Assembly (NCBI RefSeq): GCF_018691265.1
Contig: NW_024881329.1
Coordinates: 4,960,001-5,024,000 of the forward strand
Direction: 5' to 3'
DNA: 64,000 bases
Source of the DNA: Tyto alba
Taxonomy: Eukaryota > Chordata > Aves > Strigiformes > Tytonidae
Part shown: in pieces, positions 47,801 to 59,400 of the stretch
Numbering within the stretch: the first letter of the stretch is position 1
How the letters are laid out: each line of letters starts with the position of its first letter
Translations under genes and position numbers: made by a program
Notes under the pieces: model-generated
The model's database searches: none
The model's input: only the letters and a program-made list of their open reading frames with translations
Told to the model about the DNA's origin: nothing

Positions 47801-50800
47801 AATGAAGACAGCCCTGGCCTATTTCTCAGGGGCTTCTTGCCCTTCTAATCATTTAGAGCTGTGGAGATGGAGAAGAGAGTGCTTGCCAAATGAAAATAAA
47901 TTATACACTGGCTGAATTAAATTTAGAAGCATGTGAGATTTTTGGTGGAGGGAAGCATGGTGACTCATTCTGCAGGTTTACTTGGCTTCTCTTAAAACTT
48001 TACTTGGGCTGTGAATTTTCTTCACCTTCTCCCCATCTGACTTGGTGTCTTAGGTTGAAATAAACTACTGATACGTTCTTACATGCTTATACCTTTTCTG
48101 AAGTAAACAACATGGTCCTGATTTTTTTGTGATTGTGATTTATAGTTCGCAGTTGTGTTGAATTTTGGGCAGTCCTTCATTGTCAACATATTTTCCTTTC
48201 ACATCTAGTTGAAGTAATGACCTATGTGTCATGGAAGCTGAGCGCATTTCCCAAAAGCAGAGTTATTGGAGTAGGTGCCAACCTAGATACTGAGAGATTT
48301 CAGTATATACTGACAAACCTTCTGAAAGCACAGGTGCTGGCAAAAGATGCTTGGATTATCGGTGAACAAGGGGAAGACAAAGGTAAAGTAATACTTCATT
48401 ATGATTAGGAGTATATAATGTCCTGGCAGTGCTTAAGTAATTAAGTAGTGAAAGAATAATTGAGAAAAGTAATGAAGGTAGTCATAAGCAAGGTAGTAGA
48501 CTTTCATAATAATGGTTCTAAATAATACAGTTTTGTTGTGTGCCCAAGACTGTAGACTGTGAAAAAAAAAACCTAGAGAAAACACAGTCTCCAATGCTTT
48601 TTACCTGGTATAACAATGTAGTTTAGAGGTACTGAAAGAGGAAGGAAATGTGGTATAGTATACCGTACGCTACTGCTAATGTAAGAATTATTATATACTA
48701 CTTCATTTTTAAGTAAGTGTCTCTGGCCATGTGCTACTATAGGGTTTATTTCAGCAGTCCAGGGAACCTTAGAAAGTCAACTACATTTGGGTGGTTGTGG
48801 GGGAAGGAAAGTTTGGAAAGCTTGAATTTTTTTTTTTTTTTTCTTCTTCTCACCTTATCTGGTACCTATTTTAGTCACTGTTTAGATGTGCATTTAAACA
48901 TTGATTGTTCCTATCTAGTACCATCATGGACCAATTGTAATTTAGTTGCAAATCAAACAGAAGCAATGGCTGCTCGTAACTCAAGGGAAAAGATGGCTAA
49001 CAGGTAATCCCATTATAATCTTAAATTTTTTTTCTTCATGTTTAGGCATTCAGTGTTTGCAGGGTTTTTTCCTTCAGCTCTTCATGAAGAGGAGGAAGTT
49101 TTCTCTAAAATGTTCAAACATTGAGTTTATAGGAAATTGTAGGTCTGGGTGTTACTGAATCTTATATATGAGTATATGCTCACTGTTTTTCTGAAATTCT
49201 TAATAATGCTGTACCTGTGATGATCTAAGGACAAGACAAGCTTTGTAGAATATACATTAGAACATTAGAGCTGTGAGTTATATTGTGTGGCTTTTTTTAA
49301 AAGTAGACAAGCTTTCTGGCACACTTTTCTCAGAGTTTGTGTAGAAGAAGTTTATTTCAAAGCAAAGTACACATTTGGATCAATTTACCTGATTTAGCCA
49401 CACATCAGTTACACCTCTGACAGAAAAGAGTTGTTACTAGTGGGGGTAAAATGTACATAAATTCTTTAAAGCAATTCTTAATTCCCTTCTGTTGTTTTCC
49501 AGAACAGAGAATCATGTTTTTATAATTCTTTTCCTTACATTGTACACTTAATCTGTCTTTTGCGTTTTACATATAAACCAAAATAGGAATAATTAAAATC
49601 TAAGCATCGTGTTTTTCTCCTTTTCCTGGTTTATATAGAGCTTTGGAAGTTCTAAAGGGAAAAGGTCAGAGATCTTGGTCTGTTGGGCTCTCAGTTGCTG
49701 ATTTGACTGACAGTATACTGAAAGATAAAAGAAAAGTGCATTCTGTATCCACTTTGGCAAAGGTAAATGTGTTATTAATATCTTTTGGCACTGTAATTTT
49801 ATTATTTATACTGGATATGACCATTCATTTTAGTAGCACACACATCTCACTTAAAATTACTGTTCTGAAGCAGCACTACTTTGGTTACATTCTTCCAACA
49901 GCTTTCAATTCTAGTCCAAAAATGAGCAAAAATCAATTACTGTGTTATTCTGAAACCAATATTAGAAGTGGATTATTCTCCCCAAAAGACAGAAGTTCAG
50001 AGGGAAAATACATTCAAGGTTGATGACCAGCTCCCCTGGAATAGGTGAATGTGGCAAATTAAGAGAAATGTGTGTTGCAGTTTCAAAGTGCTCAGAATTG
50101 AATGTAGATTTTTCCAGGGGCCAGAATTGCTCAGTATCTTTTTATCAAAGTATAAAATGCTTTTTCTGCCAGCATTTTATTTGACCAGCTTTGAAACAGC
50201 TGCTTTTTTACTCTGTGGTACTTTACATTGAGAAGTTTATGAAGCTGTATTTAACTTAAAATTGTAGACTGAACCTCATTTAAAGTTTATCCTAAGAGAC
50301 TTCATTAAAGCATTAATAAATCATATGAGGAAAAAACTCATGGAGAAACATTTACTTGACATGTCCATCTATTTACAAGCTTCAGAAGGGTGATTTGCAT
50401 ATCTCAGTGCAGGGCAACAGAGCAGGGTGCTTAGTATATCAAGTACAGACATGTACCTAATTTCATCATTATGTTTTCAAGTTTTTAATTATTACGACCT
50501 AAATGCAGATATAGAGGAGTGACAAGTCTCTTAAATTGCTGAGTAACTACACAAAGTAAAATTTCCCGTACAAGTCCTAAAAATAAACAAAATGTACAGT
50601 GTAAACTTCAATTACAGAAATAAAAGTTTAATGAAGTCTCTCACAGAATGAATATGGGATCAATACTTGAAAAATGTTCCCCAGATAGCTCTCTTTGGCT
50701 GCATCTTTTAATTTCTTTATTTCAGTCCTAAAAGAAGTAGTGATACTGTAATATCACGTGTCCCTGCTTGTTCTACTTAAGAAACTGGTTAAATGGTGTT

Positions 50801-51165
50801 TTGTAGTATAAACTTTGCCTGTGTAATAAAGGTCTGATGTACCTGTATTGGAAACTCCTCCAAGTGTAGCACGGTTCAAGATTTTTTTCTGAACAGTAAT
50901 ACTTTATAGTTTCATTAAAGTAATCAAATTATTTTGTGTAGTTCTTTGCTCTGTCTGAAGCCTAAGTAACTGTATGACTGTTCTTTGCATGTTGTTTCAG
51001 GGATGTTGCAATATAAACAGTGAAGTATTCTTAAGTCTACCATGTATTCTTGGAACCAATGGAGTGATTGAAATGGTCAAGCTAGAAGAAGATCCACTAG
51101 TGCAAGAGAAACTGCAGAGCAGTGCAGGATCAATTAATGACCTTCAGCAGCAACTGAAACTGTAA
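38776..51165 (+). CDS. UEVLD: UEV and lactate/malate dehydrogenase domain-containing protein
   Basis: Twelve coding exons join in phase to 479 codons; the human protein is about 471. Residues 1 to about 145 form a ubiquitin E2-variant domain ([19 protein letters not shown] near the start, [16 protein letters not shown] in exon 4) in which the E2 catalytic cysteine is replaced. Residues from about 184 form a lactate/malate dehydrogenase fold. It has NAD-binding GAGDLG at 190-195, Asp215 at the end of the second strand, and [10 protein letters not shown] at 322-331. The position of the proton-relay histidine is Gln351 (GEQGED), and the substrate-loop arginine is missing from [12 protein letters not shown], so dehydrogenase activity is doubtful. 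The cellular role is not settled; a part in ubiquitin-dependent trafficking or redox sensing would be inference. The ATG is in an excellent Kozak context (GCCGCCATGG). The gene lies directly upstream of its paralogue TSG101. Confidence 0.95.
38899..38922. repeat. T12-G12 homopolymer junction
   Basis: Twelve T residues abut twelve G residues in UEVLD intron 1. Such junctions are frequent sites of sequencing length error. Confidence 0.9.
39084..39099. repeat. Poly(C) tract
   Basis: Sixteen C residues in UEVLD intron 1, within the CpG island. Confidence 0.9.
40204..40288 (+). CDS. UEVLD: UEVLD coding exon 2 (UEV domain)
   Basis: 85 nt encoding [19 protein letters not shown] and MFSMNTY. Ends in phase 1 at GTAAGA. 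Same length and phases as TSG101 exon 2. Confidence 0.95.
40946..41008 (+). CDS. UEVLD: UEVLD coding exon 3 (UEV domain)
   Basis: 63 nt encoding [20 protein letters not shown] and Tyr. One codon shorter than TSG101 exon 3. Acceptor TTTCAG, donor GTAAGA. Confidence 0.95.
41009..41748 (+). other. UEVLD: UEVLD intron 3
   Basis: GTAAGA to TTGAACAG. No further feature recognised. The 657-base intron 2 (40289-40945) is likewise plain. Confidence 0.8.
41749..41912 (+). CDS. UEVLD: UEVLD coding exon 4 (UEV domain core)
   Basis: 164 nt encoding [20 protein letters not shown] and the [18 protein letters not shown] segment. The tyrosine in RIYLPY occupies the place of the E2 active-site cysteine. Ends at a codon boundary with donor GTAAGA. 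Confidence 0.95.
41913..42916 (+). other. UEVLD: UEVLD intron 4
   Basis: GTAAGA to TATTTCAG. No repeat family recognised. Confidence 0.8.
42917..43052 (+). CDS. UEVLD: UEVLD coding exon 5 (end of UEV domain and linker)
   Basis: 136 nt encoding [20 protein letters not shown] and a serine-rich linker through AKITEG. Phase 1 end, donor GTGTGG. Confidence 0.95.
43053..44375 (+). other. UEVLD: UEVLD intron 5 (UEV/LDH boundary)
   Basis: GTGTGG to AATCGTAG. This intron separates the UEV-coding exons from the dehydrogenase-coding exons, and contains a probable solo LTR at 43353-43928. Confidence 0.85.
43353..43928 (-). mobile_element. Probable solo LTR in UEVLD intron 5
   Basis: A 576-bp segment has TG...CA ends (TGTGAAAGGG at the left, AATGTTACA at the right). 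Its flanks GATCT (43348-43352) and AATCT (43929-43933) agree at four of five bases. On the minus strand a strong AATAAA signal lies about 20 bases from the element's 3' end, after a GC-richer stretch as expected for an LTR promoter/R region. No coding content. I recognise the general look of an avian LTR but cannot name the family, and the imperfect duplication leaves doubt. Confidence 0.5.
44376..44500 (+). CDS. UEVLD: UEVLD coding exon 6 (start of LDH-like domain)
   Basis: 125 nt encoding a Lys/Gly-rich linker, then [26 protein letters not shown] is the dinucleotide-binding GxGxxG motif (residues 190-195). Ends at a codon boundary, donor GTACAT. Confidence 0.95.
45103..45208 (+). CDS. UEVLD: UEVLD coding exon 7
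   Basis: 106 nt encoding [20 protein letters not shown] and LPNVEISK. Asp215 ends the second beta strand and would contact the NAD ribose. Phase 1 end. Confidence 0.95.
45209..47091 (+). other. UEVLD: UEVLD intron 7
   Basis: GTATTG to TATTTTCAG. Several open frames of 60-109 codons lie inside but none shows a domain. No repeat family was assigned. The 602-base intron 6 (44501-45102) is plain. Confidence 0.8.
47092..47262 (+). CDS. UEVLD: UEVLD coding exon 8
   Basis: 171 nt encoding [20 protein letters not shown] and [14 protein letters not shown]. The loop carrying the catalytic Arg in LDH lacks an arginine here, and the Asn of the LDH SNP motif is His296. Confidence 0.95.
47263..48208 (+). 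other. UEVLD: UEVLD intron 8
   Basis: GTATGT to CACATCTAG. Nothing further recognised. Confidence 0.8.
48209..48382 (+). CDS. UEVLD: UEVLD coding exon 9
   Basis: 174 nt encoding [31 protein letters not shown] and [10 protein letters not shown]. Asp324 and Arg327 match the LDH Asp-Arg pair, while Gln351 replaces the catalytic His. Phase 1 end, donor GTAAAG. Confidence 0.95.
48383..48918 (+). other. UEVLD: UEVLD intron 9
   Basis: GTAAAG to CTATCTAG. Contains a poly(T) run near 48827-48842. Confidence 0.8.
48919..49003 (+). CDS. UEVLD: UEVLD coding exon 10
   Basis: 85 nt encoding [20 protein letters not shown] and KMANR (last codon split). This is the least conserved exon of the gene. The position and phases fit the human exon. 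Confidence 0.88.
49004..49638 (+). other. UEVLD: UEVLD intron 10
   Basis: GTAATC to TTATATAG. Nothing further recognised. Confidence 0.8.
49639..49762 (+). CDS. UEVLD: UEVLD coding exon 11
   Basis: 124 nt encoding [20 protein letters not shown] and [10 protein letters not shown], matching the LDH segment with [11 protein letters not shown]. Ends at a codon boundary. Confidence 0.95.
49763..51000 (+). other. UEVLD: UEVLD intron 11
   Basis: GTAAAT to TTGTTTCAG. No further feature. Confidence 0.8.
51001..51165 (+). CDS. UEVLD: UEVLD coding exon 12 with stop
   Basis: Encodes [20 protein letters not shown] and a C-terminus ending LQQQLKL, then TAA at 51163-51165. [10 protein letters not shown] is a strongly conserved LDH-like block. 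Confidence 0.95.
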   Translation, partial: GCCNINSEVFLSLPCILGTNGVIEMVKLEEDPLVQEKLQSSAGSINDLQQQLKL

Positions 51166-53029
51166 GCAAACACTAGGAGAGCTCCAGTGTCTGCTCACAA
51201 AAGACAGAGATTTGCTAGGCAGAAAGGGTTGCTTGGTATATATGAATTTCTATATAAAACAAGAAGTTTTTTTACTTTACTTTCAAAAAGTGCTTTCTCA
51301 GTTTTGGTTTAAATTATTTAATACTGCACAGTAATTTCTTGTTTGAAAAGTGCACTTTTGGTAGCCAAATCAGGAGGGTAATGTGCAAAACCTTTTTATC
51401 TAAATTCAGGTGACTTTTGCCTGTGGTTTTTTTTTTGTTGCTAATTATAAAGTGATTCTTGTGTTATTCTGAGCTCTTGGCACCTCACTGGGACACAGTC
51501 CAGGAGAGCGGCTTACCCAGCTCTGTAGAAACTCCAGTGTGCAGAGCCCATTAGAGCTTTATCTCCTGGTTTTTAAGTGCTGCATCTGGGGCTTGCTTAG
51601 AATATGGTCACACTCTGGCTCTTCAGGGCACCAGGGGATGCGGTTTGGTAATTTGATCTTTTGTACCTATCACTGCTGCTTTTATGTCAGTAGACTCCTG
51701 CTTATTACTAAGGGGAAAAACGCTAAAGGCATGACATTAGCAATATCCTTCAAACCTGAAGGTTCTGTTGTATGTTTAATGATGTCTGAGACTTTCTGGT
51801 CATGACTTGTTCGCTCTCACTTTGTAAGGATATCCAGAGCGCTAAAGCACCTGCAGTTCTCAGTACACACATGCAGCACTCTTCACCTGTTCAGTGCTGC
51901 ACAGGGTCTCTTCCCGAAAGGGAAGAGCAGGGGGTGAGCTTCAAATAAAGAATAAAATCTGACAGTTAAGTAATGCAGAAGTATCTGTGAGTTCAGGCCT
52001 TGATTTAAAACCAGCTGATGTCATTGTGTGACATCAGCCTGAGGAGAACACAGCTACTTGAAGGCAACGGCACCTGTAACTTGCCTCAGGGGTGGCCAAG
52101 GATGTGGTGAAAAAGCAGGATGTGGATTTTTAGATAAATCCAAAAAGCAGATTTTTTTTTTTTCTAAGATAAAAGAGGTTTTAGGTTCTAACCTCTAGAT
52201 TCACTGCACTGGTGTAAAAGACTGTATTAATCCTGATTATACCTCAGCACCAGAATTCAGGCAGAAGAGACGTGGGCTGCACTCCTGCTGTGTGCGTGTA
52301 AGAGTGTCAGTCCACGCTTATGTCTTGAAGTGTGACTGGTTAGAGATTGATGAAGCTTTCTAAGCGGAAGTAGGATCTGTGTCAGCGAAAAATTTATTCC
52401 TTTGTGCCTTCTGGTTTTGTCTCGCAAAGAGCTAGACTTGCAAGGAATTCTGAGTTTATATTGATCTCATAATTAAGGTAAAAATACAAAGGAATAAAAC
52501 CTTCAATAAATCAGGCTTTTCTTTCTTTTGTGGCGGTAAGTGATAGGACAAAATTAGTGATGACTGCAGGTGACCAACTTTGCTGCTATATTGAAAAAAA
52601 GCACCCAACACAATGACTGGACTTGGGGGTTTGTTTTTTTTTCCTCTCTCTTTGGAAAAAAACAGTGTAAAATTACTGTTTTACATGGTTCTTCAGGGTG
52701 TTGTGTTCAATCCGTTGAGCATTTATTCTCTTGAATAGTCAAAGTGGTTTATTTTGGGCTTTTTATTAATAGTTTTTATAGTGCCACTTCTCTCAGGGGT
52801 GTTTTTTAGGTTGATGCTTCTGCTCTGCGCTCATCATCCTCACATTTGTGTCATACTCCTTGAAAAATAACCAAAGGCCCGCAGCTGCGTGGGTGGACGG
52901 GCTGGGAAACAGCACTTTACGATTTTCACGGGAACGCGATTCCCAGAACTGCTTTTCCACAATAAAGCGCACTACGAACCCCTTTTTCGGCCGTTCTGAG
53001 ATATTTTTGATACCCAAAAGCGCGGGTGG
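51166..53029. other. UEVLD 3' UTR and UEVLD-TSG101 intergenic gap
   Basis: Tandem AATAAA signals at 51944-51949 and 51951-51956 suggest that UEVLD transcripts end near 51.97 kb. A further AATAAA pair lies near 52.49-52.51 kb. No gene between that point and the TSG101 island. Confidence 0.55.
51944..51956 (+). terminator. UEVLD: Tandem polyadenylation signals, probable UEVLD 3' end
   Basis: AATAAAGAATAAA about 780 bases after the UEVLD stop codon. Use is inferred, not shown. Confidence 0.5.
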
Positions 53030-53480
53030 CGCGCGCGGGCGGGCTGCAGGCCCTCCCCGGAAGTGCCGTCACGGCCGGGCGGAAGCGGGGTGTCGCTGCT
53101 TCCTGTCTGTTGCCGGAGGGGTGGGGAGGGGCGGCGGAGGGGCCGGCCGCCATGGCGGTCTCGGAGAGCCAGCTCAAGAAAATGCTCGCCAAGGTAACGG
53201 CGCGGCCGAGGGCAGCGGGAGCCCCTTCCCCTCCCCGGGGGCGTCGGGCGGGGCGGCGCCGCCGCGGCCCTACCCGCGGCCTGGTGCGGGGCTCCCGGCT
53301 TGGGCCCGGGGCGGAGCGTAGCGGGGGCCCCGCGTCTACCTCAGCGCCGGCGCTGTGCCCCGGGGGCGCCGGGCTCCCCGATCCCTCCTGACGGGCCTGC
53401 GGCTTTGTCCCGGGCCGGCGGCCGGCGGGGACGGAGCGCCGGGACGGTCTGTCCAGGCCGGGCGGAGCAGCGGTGCAAGG
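53030..53480 (+). promoter_or_regulatory. TSG101: CpG-island promoter of TSG101
   Basis: CpG-dense DNA surrounds coding exon 1. ETS-like sites are visible: CCGGAAGTG at 53057-53065, GGAAGC near 53081, and an inverted CTTCCTG near 53099. No TATA box. This is a typical housekeeping promoter. Confidence 0.8.
53152..53193 (+). CDS. TSG101: TSG101 coding exon 1
   Basis: 14 codons, MAVSESQLKKMLAK, ending at a codon boundary. Donor GTAACG. Confidence 0.96.
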
Positions 53481-56400
53481 GCTGTGTCCGGCCCTCGGGA
53501 GGCTGTAAATTGAGTTGGTTGGTAAAGGGAAATAGGGTGCACCAAAACCTGAAATACGTGGCTGTTTGTAGTCCTGCGGAAGTTTAGTTTTGGGCTAGGA
53601 CATCGCCAGTTAAAGCCGAATAGAAACCATTTGCCTGGCTGAGGCTGTGGTGCGTCAGTGGCGATGTGGGTGCTTGGGTCGTGTGGCATTGTTTGCATCC
53701 ATTGGTTAAGTGAAGGTGGAAGGCAAGTTCGTTGGCTAGGATGAGGGTGGGGGGTTTATCACCTTTGTTTAAGGAAACAAGAAAACCTTGGAAGGTGAAT
53801 CATTAACAACTGAATCATACAGAGCCACGTGCAGTTGTGCCACTCTTAAGGTGAAAACAGCTTTGTCCGGCAGCTTGAAATGAAAACTGCTAAGGCTGAA
53901 TATTTAGGACAAGTTCTGGTTTGGTTTGAGGGGATGTTTTTAACAATACTGAATAGCCATATTTGCACAATTTTAAAATTAAATACAACAGGTGAAGATC
54001 TGATGAAAACTGAAGAAACCTTATTAAAGGATCTTTCACCTGCATGGAATCATAAGCAAATTTTTTTATCAGCTGGAAAATCAGGGTTGAATGCTAACTT
54101 GCTGTCAGCAAACAAGATCACGTATATATTTGCATACACCTGTCTTCCGTAAATGAATTATTGCCATGCCACACAACAAAGAGCATTTAAGGCAGTTCCC
54201 TGTCCTCTTTCCCCCACATTCACCTATATTATACCCTCATCTGACTTTGTGTAGGTAAGCTCAAGGTGCAGTGTACCTAATAGTTGATGAAAAATGAAGT
54301 TACCGTTTTGTGACTGTTTTTCAAAAATCGTTACACTTTCTGATCTGTAGAGGGAAGCTTAGTGGTATTTCCCATATTGAATAGTTCAGTGTGTGAGACA
54401 ACAGAAGACCTAAGCCATTGTTTGGTTGAACATGATACTTTATTTAACTTCAGGTATTTACCTGCTGTCTGGTCTAGAAGAGCATCTCTCCGTGATCTGT
54501 TTCCTGGTATCTCAAATGAAGAGGATGTATTTACCTTTCAAGAATGGAGGAGGAAAAAAAAAGCTTAGAAATTAGGAATTCAGATTAATCTGTTTTAGTT
54601 ACCTTTGTAGATATCACTAGGACCTTATATTTTAGAAATAGATTTTGACATTTCTTGGAAATGCTCAACTACTTACTATATGAACACAGGAAAAGATTGT
54701 CTTGTGATATTCTAGCACTCCTTAAAGTGGAAAGAGAAATAAGCACAAAAGAGCATACTTTGTACTTTAAATAAAAAAAAAAAAAAAAGCTAGAAAAGCC
54801 ATCATTCTCATTAGGAAAAACTTCATATGTCATTTTAATTTACAGAACTTTGATCTTCTATAACTATCTGGATCAAAGTACTGAAATTAATAGCGGATGT
54901 AGCATTTAATTTTGCTTGTGGAAGTAGCTGGGATCTTAAAAGCTTATCTCTACGAAGTAATTATCACCCAGTGTAAAAACTATTTGCAGGAATACTTTTT
55001 CTTAGTTTTAAGGGACATATCAAAATATTTTTTTAATTTTAAGGTCTTGTGCCTACTTTTTAAAAGCACCTCGGATAACCAAATCTGGGTTTTATCAGCC
55101 CTATCAACCCCCATGTACCAGAGTCCCAGTATGTCTGCTGAGCAGGCATGTGCTTTTTCTCCTGCTTGACTAAATGAATTTGAGACACTCATGCCAAAAG
55201 TGGAGTAAAATGCTGACTCTGAATCCTTGTGCTTGTTAGGAGCTTCTGTTAGTGGAAGCCAATTATTTTTCTAGTAGTGATTATGCCAGTCTTCTTGAGC
55301 CTATATCCTGCACCATAAGGTACATTCCTGTAAAAAGACCCCCTCTTTTTACAGTAGCTAGTGACACGCTCTCATTCGTACTGTAGTAACGTGTTCAGTG
55401 ATGTGGGTATGTGCTGCCAGTCTCTGTCTGGCCTAGCCCAAATTTCACAGACTTCTGTCTCCATGTTCTAGCAATGCCTGTTACCTATTTCTCACTTCTG
55501 CTAGGCGTTGGGGAAGGAGGGAGGGGTGTAATGCTAGCAATGCTGTCTCTCCTCTGTCATGCCCCTCCCGCCCGCTCCGGACCCTGCACCTGCTTTCTGG
55601 AGGAGGCTGAGGTGCTTTGCTGCTGCCCCCCTGCACACGCAGGCATCCCTGCCGGAGGGGCTGCTGGCGTTCCCACAGGCGAGCAGCGTTTTGCAGACTG
55701 ACCGTATGGCTGTTTTGGCCTTGGTTGTTTCAGGAAGATGAGTCACAGCATCCCCCCCAAGCACAGGTGCTGTTTGTAGACTTGGTGGCTTTATGGGAAG
55801 TGGCATGGTGTGTGCATCTTTGCTCGTTAAATAAGTATCATGCCTAGGAGTAGCATCCTTGTCACTCTCTGTAGATAACAGGAAGAAGAGTTAGTTTCTA
55901 AGCTTCACAACTCATGAGTGTTTGTCAGAACAAAGGTGACCTTTAGCTGCAGCACCACACTTTGCTCTTGGATAATGTCTGAATTAATTTGTTCAGATGT
56001 TAGCATCTGCGTGCTTTGGGTATTGCACATTTCATCGTGTTGGGCCCTTTGTCTTCTACCATGGTTGAATGAAATGATGCTGTATGTTTCTGTTCTTTAA
56101 GACACCTGAAGATTGTAATTTAAAAAAAATAAAGTTATTACAATGAAAACATTGTCAAGGGACTACATTGTTAGCTTTTCTTTTTAATGGTAGTTATCAA
56201 GAGGAATGGCCACAAGGTTAAAAGCTGTGCCACGTGGTAAACCAGCTCTGTGTTGCCCAGAAGCATCTCCTTTGTTGTCTGTGGATTATAGTTCTGAGAC
56301 TGCTAAATTTACAGATCTTCTGCACTGTGCATTATTCCCTGCTCCTGATAAAGGGAAGGGGGTGAAACCAGTACTATTACTGATAATACCGTGCCTTGAA

Positions 56401-59400
56401 ACGTCTGCTTTCTACTTGATAAAATACATGAAAGTACTGATCAGTGATTGACAAATACTGTGATGCTTTGAAAAGTACTATGAAAGATAGCTATGAGATT
56501 CAAATCCTAGATAGCTGTGTGTCAGCAGTGCTCAAAACATCACTATATTTGTTCAAATGCAGGGCTTTTTTTAAGATTCTCATATATCTCTCAGATATTG
56601 TTGGTTATGGTAGAACGTGAATGAAAATGCAGTAGCTTTCCCCAGATCCCTTGACATATGGACCCTTATTTAAGACTAAAAGCATCTTAACACCTTGTTA
56701 AAGTTCAGTAAGTTATATAGACAGTGTTCGGTTAAGTAATATAGAGAAAGAAGTTCTCGTTCCAGAATAAGAGTGGAGAACAATGTCTATACGTCCATGT
56801 AAACTCACAGATGCAATCTATTGGGTAAAATAAAACAAAATTAAACTACACTGAAAATTTGGTCTGTAAAGTCATTTTTTCTCTTTTGTTTTCCAGTATA
56901 AGTATAGAGACCTAACTGTACAGGAGACAACCAGTGTTATTACACAGTACAAGGACCTCAAACCTGTCATGGATTCATATGGTTAGTCTGCGCACAAGAA
57001 AGCTTTTGCTATTGAATTGTTGATGGTTTAGATATATTTGGTAGTTTATGTGGGGAAAAAGGAGATTAACACTAGAAAACTTAATTTTTTGAGTTTCTCT
57101 TCTTGATCTTTGACATCATTACTTCCTTAGAAACACAGTTATTTTCTAAAACAACCTTTCTGTATTACTGACTGTCTGACATGCCAAGAAGTGTTGCATT
57201 TTTCACAGCTTAACTTTTAGTTACCTGCTCAGTGAGGTCATATCAGTTGATGTCCTGAGATTGCTGGTATCTTACAAATTCAGCTTTGCTGTCATGTAAA
57301 GATTTTTTTAGGGTTCTATTTAGAAAGAACTGTTAATCAATGAACAAATGCTTCATTAAAAGTAGTTGTGGCAGTCCTTAAGAGTATGAAGAAAACAATC
57401 AGGTATCTAGAAAATTGGTATGAGGGGGTTGTAATGGAAATTAATGGTGACAATCACTGTTTGTTGGCTATTTTAAAGGCTCTGAGTAAATTTGAGTGTG
57501 TTAAATGAAGATGATATCTAGGGTCAGCTTCAGAGGCTGAGTGCATGGTTTCACAATGTATAGTGACCCAGTATAGCCGCTGAGGACATCCTCCTTCTGA
57601 TCACCTTTTTTTTATTGTCACCTGTGGGATTCCTCAGTGAGCTAATTTATATTACTAATACATCACCAGAGATTTTATCGTCTTCTGCTTTCTAAATTCT
57701 AAATCTGGATTGAGAAGTATTGAGAAGGAGCATGGACAGGTAAAAGATAGATTAGTCTTAATTTGAATAGCTGAAAGCCAGCAGTGGTCTCTGAAATAAA
57801 AATTCATGCAGTGACTGGAGAATCAAAAACAATAGTGAAAGGACTGTGGTTGGAATAGCCTACATGAGTTGGCATAATGATAGTGGTCAGAATTCCAGCT
57901 GGCTTTGAGCTGTAGCAGGAATCCCATTTGTGTTACCTAATTCTTTCTAAGCAGCCTGGGAAATGGTGAGCACAGAACCACTTACAGCTAATTGGAGTAG
58001 TGAAATGAGCAATTGGGATAGTTTTCAAGTTTATGCTAATAATGAAAAATATACCCCCATTTAAGTCCCAGCATGTTCTAGCTGCCTTTGCAGAACATAA
58101 GCACCAAAAGAATTGTACACAATAAGCTATGTTTGAAGTATGACTAGCAACTTTCAGGTGAAATTAGGAAAATAAAAGCTTTATTACCAGAAGTTGATTT
58201 ATTGAGTCAAGAATAATCTATTGGATTGAAAGTATGGGAAAACTAAATACAGAACTCAGGAAATGGAGGTCAGGGCCTCTGTGCAGTTTGTGAACTAAGC
58301 CTAAAATTTGGCAGTGAGTATAAATGCTACGCATTTCTTCCTCTTCGGTGTACTATTGTTTGGTTAAATTACCTTTACTGATTCTGTAATAAATATCTAT
58401 GGCCCGGTAATTTTTGATATTCTTGCTGACCTGTTTGTTTGGAGAAAGCATAAGGAATTCTTTGTAATGCTAAATGACAGTTGAGTTCAGCTTATCTTTG
58501 CAACGATTTGTATGATTTGCAGTTTGTATGGTTCCAACATGTTTTACTTGGTCTCTGAATGAGGAAACCAGTTTTATTTGCCATGAAGGTAGTTTGACAA
58601 TAATTAGTCACTCATTTCTCAGAAATAAGTTATTCATAAGACGTTACCTGATTGTAGACAATCATTTGCTAGTCCATGAATCTGCATGAGCAGAACCTTT
58701 CAAGCTGAGTTTATATATGTGTAACTTCTGAAAACATAGGCAAATAAATGTATGGGTTATAACCTGAACAGAGATTAATGTAGCAAATAGGTTTGTCTTA
58801 AAAATACTGTTTGTTCCCTTTCAGTTTTTAACGATGGTTCCTCTAGGGAGTTGATGAGCCTCAGTGGAACCATTCCTGTGCCTTACAGAGGTATGCATTT
58901 ATTATTATTATCATCACCACCGTTATTTTCCCAAAGTACATGAAAAACTATTTAGATCTGTCCTGGTTCAACTTCACTACTTCGGTGACCACTATTTTCT
59001 TGAAATACTTTACTTGTCCAGAGCATAATGTTTTAAAGAAATTGTTCACTGTTTTTGCTGCAAAATAAAATTTTAATATTGAGCAGTGCTGCTTCAGTCT
59101 TGTACAGGTCTGTAACATCTCTTCTCTTTCAGTACTGTATGTTTTTCAAGCGTCTCAAATGAGTGAGGGTTGCAAACCATTTATTGCTGTGCTAACGATA
59201 ATTCAGATTAGGGTCTAATAATGCTGCATTGTAGAGCAAATGAGATAATGTATTAGTAGTAAATGATAATTGTAAATCAAAGTTAAATTGTTCTGAAAAA
59301 TGTTGTTTGTGGCTATATTGTAAGATCTTGTTTGAATGTTATTAGTGGACTTTGACTTCTGATTCTATGTAGTTGAATTTACTGGGGTTAGGAGTTTTTT

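Noticed and set aside
54362..54788. Processed retrocopy ending in the poly(A) run
   Set aside because: The A-run overlaps the AATAAA itself rather than following it by 10-30 bases, and the upstream open segments need a splice to connect. A processed copy would be continuous.
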